The translations under genes were made by a program, and so were the position numbers. The notes under the pieces were generated by a model. That model saw nothing but the letters and a program-made list of their open reading frames with translations, was not told where the DNA came from and did not search any database. From assembly GCF_009760925.1 (NCBI RefSeq), contig NZ_VRLV01000001.1:1116001-1180000 (forward strand): a stretch of 64,000 nucleotides of DNA, given 5' to 3'. Position 1 is the stretch's first letter. The number at the start of each line of letters is the position of its first letter. Source of the DNA: Nonomuraea typhae. Its GTDB lineage: Bacteria; Actinomycetota; Actinomycetes; Streptosporangiales; Streptosporangiaceae. Below, piece after piece: positions 1 through 8,161 of the stretch.

Positions 1-95
1 AGGTCGCGGGCACCGCGCCGTTCCGCCCCGTCGTGGGCACGCGCGCACTCCTGGACCTCGGCGTTCGCCACCTCACACGGGCGTTTTCGCGGTGA
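1..95 (+). CDS. 3' end of an unidentified gene cut by the window start
   Basis: An open frame enters from the left edge and stops at TGA 93-95, giving about 30 C-terminal residues ending HLTRAFSR. Third codon positions are almost all G or C, as in real genes here, which is the main support. The fragment is too short to assign a family. It ends 49 nt before the ABC-F start and runs in the same direction, so the two could be cotranscribed. Confidence 0.45.
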   Translation, partial: VAGTAPFRPVVGTRALLDLGVRHLTRAFSR

Positions 96-144
96 TTCCC
101 GCCAAGTCACATTTCATGCTGATCTTTGTGACGGGAGCCGCCTT

Positions 145-1731
145 ATGTCATTTTCCGTGGTAATCGACCGCGTCTCGTACGGCTGGGCCGACGGCACCTT
201 GGTGCTCGACCAGCTCGAGGCCGCCTTTCCCGCCGGCCGTACCGGTCTGATCGGGACCAACGGGTCGGGCAAGTCCACACTGCTCAAGATCCTCGCCGGG
301 GAGCTGAAACCCGCCGGGGGCAGCGTCACGCTGGCCGGACGGGTCGGCTACCTGGCGCAGAATCTCACCCTGCGCCGGGAGAGCACGGTCGCGGATCTGC
401 TCGGGATCGCCCCGATCCGGGCCGCGCTGCACGCCATCGAGTCCGGTGACGTGGCCGTGGCGCACTTCGAGGCCGTGGGCGACGACTGGGACGTCGAGGA
501 ACGCGCCAGGGCCGAGCTCGACCGGCTCGGCCTGGACCACGTGCACCTCGACCGCACCGTCGGCACGCTGTCCGGCGGCGAGGTGGTCATGGTCGGGCTC
601 GCGGCCCAGTTCCTGTCCCGGCCGGACGTGCTGCTGCTGGACGAGCCCACCAACAACCTCGACCTGGACGCCCGCACCCGGCTGTACGCGGCGGTCGAGG
701 CGTGGCCGGGCGTGCTCGTCGTGGTCAGCCACGACCGGGCGCTGCTCGCGCTCGCCGACCAGATCGCCGAGTTGCGCGAGGGCCGGGTGCGCATGTTCGG
801 CGGCGACTTCGCCGACTACGAGCGCATGCTCGCCGCCGAGCAGGACACGGCCGAGCGGCTGGTCCGCGTGGCCGAGGCCGACATGCGCAAGCAGAAGCGC
901 GAGCTGGCCGACGCCCTGGTCAAGCTGGATCGCCGGGTGCGGTACGGCAACAAGATGTACGCCCAGAAGCGCGAGCCGAAGATCGTCATGAACGCCCGCA
1001 AGCGCGAGGCGCAGGTCTCGGCCGGCAAACACCGCACCATGCACCAGGACAAGCTGGAGGAGGCACGTGACAAACTGACCGAGGCCGAGCAGGCCGTCCG
1101 CGACGACAAGGAGATCCGCATCTCCCTGCCGGAGACCGCGGTGCCCGCCGGGCGGGTGGTGCTGGAGCTGCCGCTCGATCCGGCCCCGGAGGCCGGGGAC
1201 GGCGCCGCCGTACTGGAGAAGCTGCTCGTGCAGGGGCCCGAGCGGATCGCGCTGACCGGCGCGAACGGCTCGGGCAAGACCACCCTGCTCAAGCGCATCG
1301 CCGCGCACGGCGTGCCGGTGCCGCTGCGCTACCTGCCGCAACGGCTCGACCTGCTGGACGAGAGCATGAGCGTGCTGGACAACGTGCGTGCCTTCGCGCC
1401 GCAGGCGAGCGTGACCGACGTGCGCTCGCGGCTGGCCCGCTTCCTGTTCCGCGGGCAGAAGGTGCACCAGCCGGTCGTCACGCTGTCGGGCGGCGAGCGG
1501 TTCCGGGCGACGCTGGCGGCGCTGCTGTCGGCCGACCCTGCGCCGCAGCTGCTCCTGCTCGACGAGCCGACCAACAACCTGGACCTGGCCAGTGTGCGGC
1601 AGCTCACTCAGGCGCTGTCGGCCTACCGGGGAGCGCTGATCGTGGCCAGCCACGACCTGCCCTTCCTGGAGGAACTCGGCATCACCCGCTGGCTGGTGCA
1701 GGACAGGGAGACGGGACTGTCGGAATCGTGA
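145..1731 (+). CDS. ABC-F family ATPase
   Basis: This 528-residue soluble protein carries two complete ABC ATPase cassettes and no membrane segments, the arrangement of ABC-F proteins, which bind the ribosome (translation factors, or antibiotic target-protection proteins) rather than transport. Walker A motifs are seen as GTNGSGKST (about residues 37-45) and GANGSGKTT (about 372-380). Each cassette has LSGGE and the ABC-F style LLLDEPTNNLDL. Between them lies a charged, Lys/Arg/Glu-rich linker (about 230-320) matching the P-site tRNA interaction motif. GGGAG sits 8 nt before the ATG. Whether it protects against an antibiotic or is a housekeeping factor cannot be told from sequence alone; no biosynthetic genes adjoin it. 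Confidence 0.9.
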   Translation: MSFSVVIDRVSYGWADGTLVLDQLEAAFPAGRTGLIGTNGSGKSTLLKILAGELKPAGGSVTLAGRVGYLAQNLTLRRESTVADLLGIAPIRAALHAIESGDVAVAHFEAVGDDWDVEERARAELDRLGLDHVHLDRTVGTLSGGEVVMVGLAAQFLSRPDVLLLDEPTNNLDLDARTRLYAAVEAWPGVLVVVSHDRALLALADQIAELREGRVRMFGGDFADYERMLAAEQDTAERLVRVAEADMRKQKRELADALVKLDRRVRYGNKMYAQKREPKIVMNARKREAQVSAGKHRTMHQDKLEEARDKLTEAEQAVRDDKEIRISLPETAVPAGRVVLELPLDPAPEAGDGAAVLEKLLVQGPERIALTGANGSGKTTLLKRIAAHGVPVPLRYLPQRLDLLDESMSVLDNVRAFAPQASVTDVRSRLARFLFRGQKVHQPVVTLSGGERFRATLAALLSADPAPQLLLLDEPTNNLDLASVRQLTQALSAYRGALIVASHDLPFLEELGITRWLVQDRETGLSES

Positions 1732-1760
1732 ATTGACGCAAGGGGATCAACCGGGCGATA

Positions 1761-2744
1761 GTGTGGCAGGTGGCTGCCCCCCGGTTGATGACCTGCGTAC
1801 TCGCTCTCGCGACCCTCACCGCCTGCTCCTCCGGCGGCGGCACCCTGACCGGTGGCGAACCCGTCGCCCGGGGCGTGGCCGGCGGCCCCGGCAGCGCCCC
1901 GCCGAGCACGGGAACGAGCTCCGCCCCGCCCAGCGGCACCGCGCTCACCCCCGAGGGCTACAAGAGCGAACTGTCCACCCGCAAGCAGGAGCTGACCGCC
2001 GCCATCGGCTCGATGATGGGCGCGAAGTCGGTCAAGACCCTGGACCAGCGGATGGAACGCGCCGAGGCGGCGCTGCGCGGCGCCGCCGACGCGCTGGCCC
2101 TGGTGAGCCCGCCGCCGGAGGTGAAGGCCCAGCACGACGCCTACGTCGGCAGCCTGCGCGCGGCCGCCGCCCAGTTCGGCGCCACCCTCGGCAAGGTCGG
2201 CAGCCGCGACGTGTGCACCGCGGGCGGCGTGCTCACCGACCTCGGCGCCCCGCTCAAGCAGCTCGACGAGGCCGGCGCCGCGCTGCAGGCCGCCGGCGAC
2301 TACCCGGCCGACGTGGTCACCGTGAAGGCCGCGGCCAAGCAGAGCCGGCGGCTGAAGACCGGGCAGTTCCTCAAGAAGGAGAGCCTCACCGGCCGCAGCT
2401 CGATGCAGATCCACAACGGCGCCTCCCGGGACGCGGTCGTCACCCTGATGCGCGGGGACACCAAGGCGTTCAGCGTCTACGTCGGCAAGAAGAAGAAGTA
2501 CAAGGTCAGCGGCGTGCGCGACGGCAAGTACCGGATCTACTTCACCCATGGCGTGGACTGGGACGGCAAGAGCAAGGCGTTCACCCGCGACTGCAGCTTC
2601 GAACGCTTCCAGTCGTCGGTGCGGTTCAAGACCACCTACACCGCGACGCAGATCCGCTGGAACGATTGGAAGATCACGCTGCACGCCATCACCGGCGGCA
2701 ACGCGCCCACCGACGAGGTGGACCCGGAGAGCTTCCCCAAGTAG
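1761..2744 (+). CDS. secreted lipoprotein of unknown function
   Basis: The 327-residue product has a short hydrophobic N-terminus ending in a lipobox (LTAC, Cys about residue 22), then a Gly/Ser/Pro-rich spacer, so it should be lipid-anchored on the outer face of the membrane. A central helical, Ala-rich region (about 70-210) is followed by a Lys-rich segment with KKKKYK and a C-terminal beta-rich part with many aromatic residues. I do not recognise the family. The GTG start is weakly supported; an in-frame ATG at 1788 would still leave a usable lipoprotein signal. A strong hairpin follows the stop. Confidence 0.75.
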   Translation: MWQVAAPRLMTCVLALATLTACSSGGGTLTGGEPVARGVAGGPGSAPPSTGTSSAPPSGTALTPEGYKSELSTRKQELTAAIGSMMGAKSVKTLDQRMERAEAALRGAADALALVSPPPEVKAQHDAYVGSLRAAAAQFGATLGKVGSRDVCTAGGVLTDLGAPLKQLDEAGAALQAAGDYPADVVTVKAAAKQSRRLKTGQFLKKESLTGRSSMQIHNGASRDAVVTLMRGDTKAFSVYVGKKKKYKVSGVRDGKYRIYFTHGVDWDGKSKAFTRDCSFERFQSSVRFKTTYTATQIRWNDWKITLHAITGGNAPTDEVDPESFPK

Positions 2745-2756
2745 GCCCGGAACACG

Positions 2757-2791
2757 GCGAAGGGCCGCGCGGCGGCCGCGCGGCCCTTCGC
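2757..2791. terminator. 15-bp stem terminator between convergent genes
   Basis: A perfect 15-bp inverted repeat (2757-2771 with 2777-2791) encloses a 5-nt loop. It lies between the stops of the lipoprotein gene (+) and the zinc-ribbon gene (-) and can serve both. There is no T tract, as is common in high-GC actinomycetes. Confidence 0.75.
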
Positions 2792-2802
2792 ACGTTCCAG
2801 CG

Positions 2803-3069
2803 TCAGGACGAGAACAGCATGCCCATGAAGCTGTCCTTGCGACGCCGGCCGTGACCGTAACCACCGTGGTGGCCGCCGTGTGACGGCGCGCCCCAGGCCG
2901 GGCCGCCGGGCGCGGGCGGCGGCGCAGCGTGGTACTGGGACTCCATCCGGGTCAGGGTCTCGAGCTCGCCATAGTCGAGGAAGATTCCCCGGCAGTTGTC
3001 GCACTGCTCGATGTGGACCCCGTTGCGCTCATATGTCCGCATGCTGCCGCGGCACTTGGGGCACTGCAT
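2803..3069 (-). CDS. zinc-ribbon (zf-TFIIB-like) protein
   Basis: The 88-residue protein begins MQCPKC and carries two Cys pairs, CPKC and CDNCRG, in the spacing of the TFIIB-like zinc-ribbon family, followed by IFLDYGELE, which is typical of that family. The C-terminal half is low-complexity Pro/Gly/His and ends in a basic, hydrophobic tail. Function is unknown; members are small bacterial zinc-binding proteins. The start at 3069 is chosen because AAGGAG lies about 7 nt upstream; a longer in-frame reading to 3144 would run into the neighbouring APH gene. Confidence 0.85.
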   Translation of the reverse strand: MQCPKCRGSMRTYERNGVHIEQCDNCRGIFLDYGELETLTRMESQYHAAPPPAPGGPAWGAPSHGGHHGGYGHGRRRKDSFMGMLFSS

Positions 3070-3115
3070 CCGCTTGATCTCCTTGCCGTCAGGGGAAAAC
3101 TCCTTGCGTGCGCCA

Positions 3116-3973
3116 CTATGGCAGGCTCTGAGGGAGCCCGACAATTCTGCCGCACGCCTCGATCAACGAATGCTCCACCTCGTCGAGTTCCCGGCCGTCG
3201 CGGGTGGCGTTCACCACGGCCACCGCGGCGAGCTGCACGGTCAGCGCACGGGCCGGGACGTCGAGGCGGGCCCACGGGTCGGAAGGGTCCAGCGCGGGGC
3301 CGCCGGAAGCCAGGTAGGCGCCGAGAAACCGCTCCCAGATCGGGGTGGCCAGCAGCCCCGCCGCGAACCACGCCGCCGGGCGGGCGAGGTCCCAGGCCGG
3401 GTCGCCCACGCCCACGTCGTCGATGTCGATGAGCAGCCAGCGCTCGCGCCACACCAGCTGGCCCAGGTGCCAGTCGCCGTGGGTCAGCAGGCCGGGGTGC
3501 GGCTCCGGCTCGGGCAGGCTCTCGAACGCCCGCCGTACCAGCTGCTCGACCGGGCCGTCACCCGGCATCCGCCGCACCGCGCGGGCGGCGCGCGCCGGAC
3601 CGCCCGCCTCGGGCAGCGGCCCCAGCGTCGGCAGCGGTACGGCGTGCAGCCGCGCCAGCAGCCTGGCCCCCTCCTCCCAGGGGGCGGTGTCCGGGTCCAC
3701 GGTCGTCCCGGCGGGCCAGACGGTGACCGCGCGCCCGGAGACGGTGAGCATCTCGGGCTCGAGCGGCGCCAGCATGATCCCGCTCAGCGCCGCGGCGCCG
3801 GCGGCCCGCAGGCGGGCGGGCAGCAGGAGCGGGTCGTCACGCTCGGAGTGCGCCTTGACCACGACCTCGCCCCTGCGCACCACGACCACGTCGGTGCGGG
3901 TGGGATGGACCGCGATCTCGCCCGTGCCGCCGTAGGCGGCGGCGACCCCGGCCAGTTCTTCCGTGAGACTCAC
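3116..3973 (-). CDS. aminoglycoside phosphotransferase-fold kinase
   Basis: A 285-residue APH/choline-kinase-fold protein. The catalytic loop reads HGDWHLGQ (about residue 165), with Gln where many members have Asn, and the metal-binding motif reads LIDIDDVGVGDPAWDLA (about 181). The substrate is unknown; most actinobacterial members next to housekeeping genes are not resistance enzymes. The GTG start at 3973 has no Shine-Dalgarno, but TAGTCT lies 6 nt upstream (3985-3980), which fits a leaderless transcript. It diverges from the LLM oxidoreductase gene 47 bp away. Confidence 0.85.
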   Translation of the reverse strand: MSLTEELAGVAAAYGGTGEIAVHPTRTDVVVVRRGEVVVKAHSERDDPLLLPARLRAAGAAALSGIMLAPLEPEMLTVSGRAVTVWPAGTTVDPDTAPWEEGARLLARLHAVPLPTLGPLPEAGGPARAARAVRRMPGDGPVEQLVRRAFESLPEPEPHPGLLTHGDWHLGQLVWRERWLLIDIDDVGVGDPAWDLARPAAWFAAGLLATPIWERFLGAYLASGGPALDPSDPWARLDVPARALTVQLAAVAVVNATRDGRELDEVEHSLIEACGRIVGLPQSLP

Positions 3974-4020
3974 TTGATAAGACTAGGTGTCGCCGGAGGT
4001 CGTTCTTCACGGGAGTCGTC

Positions 4021-4905
4021 ATGAAGATCAGCTTTGGAGTGCCGCTGTCGGGTCCGTGGGCGCGGGCGGAGAACATGCGGCGGGTGGCCCAGCGGGCCGA
4101 GGAACTGGGGTACGCGGGCCTGTGGACCTTTCAGCGCCTGCTCTACCCCGAGGGCCACGCCATGGGACCCGTCTACCGCAGCGTGCACGATCCGCTGATG
4201 ACGCTGGCCCACGTGTCGGCCGTCACCCGGCGGATCGAGCTCGGGCTGGCGGTGGTCAACGTCTTCATGCAGCCGGTGGTGCTGGCCAAGCAGCTCGCCA
4301 CGCTCCAGACGCTCTCCGGCGGACGGCTGGCGGCCGGGGTGGGGCTGGGCTGGCTGGAGGAGGAGTTCACGGCCGCGGGGGTGGACTTCGCCGCGCGGGG
4401 GCGCAGGGGAGAGGAGTTCGTCCAGGTGCTGCGGGCGTGCTGGAGCGAGGACGTCGTGGCGCACGAGGGGGAGTTCTACCGGATTCCGGCCTCCCACATG
4501 GATCCCAAGCCCGAGCCGGGACCACCGCCGGTCCTCATGGGCGGTGCGGCGGAGCGGGCGCTGGAGCGGGCGGGGCGGCTCGCGGACGGCTGGATGAGCG
4601 CCAGCCGGGAGAACCTGGCCGCGATCGACCAGAAAATCTACACTGTAAAGGCGGCGGCCGAGAAAGCCGGGCGCGACCCGGGCGCCCTGCGCTTCGTCGT
4701 CAGAGGCGTCACCCGGATCGGGGCCGGGCGCGGGCCGCTGGCGGGGACCTACGAGGAGATCCGGGCCGACGTGGACGCGCTGGCGGCCAAGGGGGTGACG
4801 GAGGTCTTCCACGACCTCAACTTCGACCCCGCCATCGTCACCGCCGAGCCCGCGCAGGCCATGCGCCGCGCGGAGGAGGCCCTGGAGGCCCTGGCGCCCC
4901 GCTGA
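4021..4905 (+). CDS. LLM-class (F420-type) oxidoreductase
   Basis: The 294-residue protein has the luciferase-like TIM-barrel pattern: an N-terminal MKISFGVPLSG strand, RAEELGYAGLWTFQ, the segment RIELGLAVVNVF, GGRLAAGVGLGW, and a C-terminal PPVLMGGAAERALERA. These belong to flavin- or F420-dependent oxidoreductases, and F420 is more likely in an actinomycete. The substrate cannot be inferred. GGGAG lies about 8 nt before the ATG. It is monocistronic, between a divergent kinase and a convergent serine hydrolase. Confidence 0.88.
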   Translation: MKISFGVPLSGPWARAENMRRVAQRAEELGYAGLWTFQRLLYPEGHAMGPVYRSVHDPLMTLAHVSAVTRRIELGLAVVNVFMQPVVLAKQLATLQTLSGGRLAAGVGLGWLEEEFTAAGVDFAARGRRGEEFVQVLRACWSEDVVAHEGEFYRIPASHMDPKPEPGPPPVLMGGAAERALERAGRLADGWMSASRENLAAIDQKIYTVKAAAEKAGRDPGALRFVVRGVTRIGAGRGPLAGTYEEIRADVDALAAKGVTEVFHDLNFDPAIVTAEPAQAMRRAEEALEALAPR

Positions 4906-4922
4906 GACGGCCCCGCAGGCAC

Positions 4923-5978
4923 CTAGGAGAGGGCCAGGCGCAGTCCTTCGGCGGCCACCGCGTGGCGCAGGGCGCGGATGTCGTCCCGGCCGCGTACGGG
5001 GTGCACGGCGTTGGTCAGCAGCACCACCGTCAGCCGGTGGGCGGGGTCGACGACCAGCGAGGTGCCGGTGAAGCCGGAATGCCCGAACGAGCCGTGCAGC
5101 GGTCCCGCGATGGCCGGGTCGCCGAGGCGCACGCCGAGCCCGTGCCGGAACGCGGCGCCCTCGGCTCCCTGGTCGCGCAGCATCTCGGCGACGGTCTCCG
5201 GCCGCAGGATCGGGCCGCCGCCCTGCCGGAGGGTCTCGCCGAAGCGCAGGACGTCGTCGGCGGTGGCGAAGATCCCGGCGTGACCGGCGACGCCGCCGAG
5301 CCCGTAACCGGTCTCGTCGTGCACCTGCCCGCGCACGCAGCCGGGGCCGGGGCGCTCCGGCTTCCACTCGGTGGCGGCGATCCTGGGCAGCTTGTCCGGC
5401 CCGGGGGTGTAGCCGGTGTCGGACAGCCCGAGCGGTCCGGTGACGCGCGCCAGGACCAGCTCGTCCAGCGGCGCCCCGCCCGCCAGCTCGGCCACGCGCC
5501 CGGCGGTGACCATGCCGACGTCGGTGTACAGGTACGGCCCGCCGGTCTGTGAGGTGATGGGCGTGTCGAGGATGGCGGCCATGCGGGCCGCCGGGGTGGC
5601 GCCGGGGAGCTCGAGGTCGATGCGCCGCGTCGGCTGCAGCCCGGCGGTGTGGGTGAGCAGCCGTCGCGTGGTGATGCGCGGATCGCGGCCGGGCAGCCAG
5701 GCGGCGATCGGCTCGTCCAGCCCCAGCAGCCCGTCCTCGCTCAGCGACAGCAGGACGGCCGTGGTGAAGAGCTTGCTGATCGAGGCCAGGTCGAAGATGG
5801 AGTCCCGGCGGGCCGGCGGCCGCTCCTCGGCCAGGGTGAACTCCGCGTCGTCGTAGCGCACCAGCTCTCCGGCGACCGACGAGGCGACCACGGCCCCGTC
5901 CACGGCGACGAGCGCCACGGCGGCCGCGGCCGTGCCGGGCACACCTCCGGCCAGGATCTCGTCCAGCCGATCCGACAT
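4923..5978 (-). CDS. beta-lactamase-fold serine hydrolase, possible AmiE-type amidase
   Basis: A 351-residue class C beta-lactamase-fold (SGNH-unrelated) protein. The Ser-x-x-Lys nucleophile motif is SISK (about residue 65), the second motif is YTD (about 149, in place of the classic YxN), and the third is HSG (about 301). No signal peptide is visible, so it should act in the cytoplasm. It lies 104 nt downstream of murQ on the same strand. In Bacillus subtilis the enzyme that removes the peptide from MurNAc-peptide (AmiE) belongs to this fold and sits in the same salvage cluster, so the same role is inferred here. The ATG at 5978 is chosen; an upstream start would add an Arg/Glu-rich tail. 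Confidence 0.85.
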   Translation of the reverse strand: MSDRLDEILAGGVPGTAAAAVALVAVDGAVVASSVAGELVRYDDAEFTLAEERPPARRDSIFDLASISKLFTTAVLLSLSEDGLLGLDEPIAAWLPGRDPRITTRRLLTHTAGLQPTRRIDLELPGATPAARMAAILDTPITSQTGGPYLYTDVGMVTAGRVAELAGGAPLDELVLARVTGPLGLSDTGYTPGPDKLPRIAATEWKPERPGPGCVRGQVHDETGYGLGGVAGHAGIFATADDVLRFGETLRQGGGPILRPETVAEMLRDQGAEGAAFRHGLGVRLGDPAIAGPLHGSFGHSGFTGTSLVVDPAHRLTVVLLTNAVHPVRGRDDIRALRHAVAAEGLRLALS

Positions 5979-6082
5979 CAGGAACCCCCGCCCTTCCCGG
6001 CCTCGGACCTCGGTCTCGCGGCCTTCCGCGCACATCCGTCCATCGCCCGCCCTCCGCTCGCCGTCATGTCCGCCCCCCTTTC

Positions 6083-7003
6083 TCAGCTCTGCGCGCTCTC
6101 CAGGGCGTCGGTCAGCCGCTCACCGTGCTCCTCCAGCAGGGCGCGGGCGGCGTCGGCGCCGAGGCCGTGCCGGATCATGAGCACCGCCACCTTGGCCTGG
6201 CCGTCGGCCGCCGCCAGGGTCTTGCGGGCGGTCTCGGGGTCGGCGCCGGTGATGTCACCGACCATGCGGACGGCGCGGCCGGCCAGCTTGGAGTTCATCG
6301 CGGACATCTCGATCATCTTGTTGCCGTAGGTACGGCCCAGGCGGATCATCGAGATGGTGGAGATCATGTTGAGCACCAGCTTCTGCGCGGTGCCCGCCTT
6401 GAGCCGGGTGGAGCCGGTGACCACCTCGGGCCCCACGACGACCTCGATGCCGTGCTCGGCCGCCGCCGACAGCGGCGCCGCCCGGTTGCACGACAGGCCG
6501 ACGGTGAGCGCCCCGCGCCCGGCGGCCTCGCCGAGCGCGCCGATGACGAAAGGGGCGCGTCCGCTGGCCGAGACGCCGACGACAGCGTCGCTGGGGCCGA
6601 CCTCGAGATCGGCGATGGCGGCGGCGCCTGCCCCGGCGTCGTCCTCCGCGCCCTCGATGGAGCGCGTCAGCGCCTCGTGGCCGCCGGCGATGATGCCCTG
6701 GACCAGCGACGGGTCGGTGCCGAAGGTGGGCGGGCACTCCGAGGCGTCGAGCACGGCCAGGCGGCCCGAGGTGCCCGCGCCGACGTACAGGAGCCGGCCG
6801 CCCGCGCCCATCCGCGCGGCGATCGCGTCGATGGCGGCGGAGATGTCCGGCACGGCGGCGGCGACCGCGGCGGGCACGGACGCGTCGGCCTGGTTCATCA
6901 ACTGGGCGATCTGTTCCGTCGGCAGCCGGTCAATCTGGCTGTAGCGCGGATCGCTCTGTTCCGTGGACAGCTCCGGATCACTCATGACGCTAATTTCCAC
7001 CAT
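6083..7003 (-). CDS. murQ: N-acetylmuramic acid 6-phosphate etherase
   Basis: A 306-residue SIS-domain protein of the MurQ family, which cleaves the lactyl ether of MurNAc-6-phosphate to give GlcNAc-6-phosphate and lactate. The signature YVGAGTSGRLAVLDASE followed by CPPTFG is present, the catalytic-Glu region EGAEDD follows, and GSTRLKAGTAQK and the C-terminal MMEMS-like segment (KMIEMSAMNSKLAGR) are intact. The start at 7003 follows AGAGAAG; an ATG at 6985 is possible. It is the first gene of a murQ-hydrolase unit and diverges from namZ across 39 bp. No MurNAc kinase is nearby, so the phosphate must be added by an enzyme encoded elsewhere. Confidence 0.93.
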   Translation of the reverse strand: MVEISVMSDPELSTEQSDPRYSQIDRLPTEQIAQLMNQADASVPAAVAAAVPDISAAIDAIAARMGAGGRLLYVGAGTSGRLAVLDASECPPTFGTDPSLVQGIIAGGHEALTRSIEGAEDDAGAGAAAIADLEVGPSDAVVGVSASGRAPFVIGALGEAAGRGALTVGLSCNRAAPLSAAAEHGIEVVVGPEVVTGSTRLKAGTAQKLVLNMISTISMIRLGRTYGNKMIEMSAMNSKLAGRAVRMVGDITGADPETARKTLAAADGQAKVAVLMIRHGLGADAARALLEEHGERLTDALESAQS

Positions 7004-7015
7004 CTACTTCTCTCT

Positions 7016-7030
7016 TGTAAATAACTTTCA
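7016..7030. promoter_or_regulatory. candidate operator between murQ and namZ
   Basis: The sequence TGTAA-N5-TTTCA is an imperfect inverted repeat inside the 39-bp divergent spacer, so one protein here could control both directions. A similar element stands upstream of the importer operon at 14856-14870. RpiR/MurR-type regulators bind A/T-rich repeats of this general form, but none is encoded in the window. Confidence 0.3.
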
Positions 7031-7042
7031 GACAATGGGTTC

Positions 7043-8161
7043 ATGCAACACGTACGAACCGGAGCGGAACGGCTGGTTGCCGACCCCTCGCTCGTGCCGG
7101 GCGAGCGCATCGGCCTCATCACCAACCCGACGGGCGTCCTGCCCGACCTGACCCCCACCCTGGAGGCGCTGCTCGCCGCGGGCGTGCCGATCGCCGCGTT
7201 GTTCGGCCCCGAGCACGGCATGCGCGGCACCGCCCAGGCGGGCTTCAGCGAACAGGACGCCACCGACCCCAGGACCGGGCTGCCGGTCCACGACACCCAC
7301 CAGATCTCCGGACCGGAGCTGGACGCCGTCGTGTCCGCCTCGAGGGTGGACACGCTGGTGTTCGACATCGCCGACGTCGGCACCCGGTTCTACACCTACA
7401 TCTGGACGCTGTACGACCTCTTGATGTCCGCTAAACGGCTCGGCGTGCGCTTCGCCGTACTCGACCGGCCCAACCCCCTCGGCGGGACCCTCACCGAAGG
7501 CCCGCTGCTGGAGCCCGCCTTCGCCAGCTTCGTCGGCCGCGCGCCGCTGCCCATCCGCCACGGCAAGACCGCCGGCGAGCTGGCGCTGGGCTTCGACCCC
7601 GGCGTGACCGTCGTCGCGATGGACGGCTGGCGGCGCGAGATGGCCTTCGAGGACACCGGCCTGCCCTGGGTGATGCCGTCGGTCAACATGCCGACCACCG
7701 ACACCGCCCTGGTCTACCCCGGAACCGGGCTGTTCGAGGGCACCACCTTCTCCGAAGGCCGCGGCACCACCCGCCCGTTCGAGCTCATCGGCGCGCCGTA
7801 CGCCGACGAGCGCTACGCCCGCGAGCTCAACGCCCTCGGCCTGCCCGGCGTGCGCTTCCGCGAGGTGTCCTTCACGCCCACGTTCCAGAAGCACGCCGGG
7901 ACCGTCTGCCACGGAGTCCAGCTGCACGTGCACGACCGGACGGCCTTCCGGCCCGTGCTCACCGGCCTGTCGATGCTCCACCTGGCCCGGGCCCTCTACC
8001 CCGGCGACTTCGCCTGGTGGGGGCCCAACCTGTTCATGGAACACCTGTGGGGCTCCGACACGCTCACGCGCTGCCTGGATGACGGCGGCGACCCGCGCGA
8101 GCTGTGTCCTGACCCCGGCTTCCCCGACGGTCACCTGCTCTACACCAGCTCGCGGCGGTAG
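7043..8161 (+). CDS. namZ: DUF1343/NamZ exo-N-acetylmuramidase
   Basis: A 372-residue member of the DUF1343 family (GH171), whose characterised Bacillus member NamZ releases MurNAc from the non-reducing end of peptidoglycan fragments. Family segments visible are GLITNPTGV, ALFGPEHGMRG, VFDIADVGTRFYTY, VLDRPNPLGG, EGPLLEP, PIRHGKTAGELA, and EGTTFSEGRGTTRPFE. Unlike the secreted Bacillus protein there is no signal peptide, which suggests the substrate is imported first. The ribosome-binding site is poor. The 3' end overlaps the convergent GNAT gene by 22 nt. Confidence 0.92.
   Translation: MQHVRTGAERLVADPSLVPGERIGLITNPTGVLPDLTPTLEALLAAGVPIAALFGPEHGMRGTAQAGFSEQDATDPRTGLPVHDTHQISGPELDAVVSASRVDTLVFDIADVGTRFYTYIWTLYDLLMSAKRLGVRFAVLDRPNPLGGTLTEGPLLEPAFASFVGRAPLPIRHGKTAGELALGFDPGVTVVAMDGWRREMAFEDTGLPWVMPSVNMPTTDTALVYPGTGLFEGTTFSEGRGTTRPFELIGAPYADERYARELNALGLPGVRFREVSFTPTFQKHAGTVCHGVQLHVHDRTAFRPVLTGLSMLHLARALYPGDFAWWGPNLFMEHLWGSDTLTRCLDDGGDPRELCPDPGFPDGHLLYTSSRR

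Noticed and set aside
145..1731. Antibiotic resistance assignment for the ABC-F protein
   Set aside because: Nothing in sequence or neighbourhood links it to a particular drug; many ABC-F proteins are housekeeping factors.
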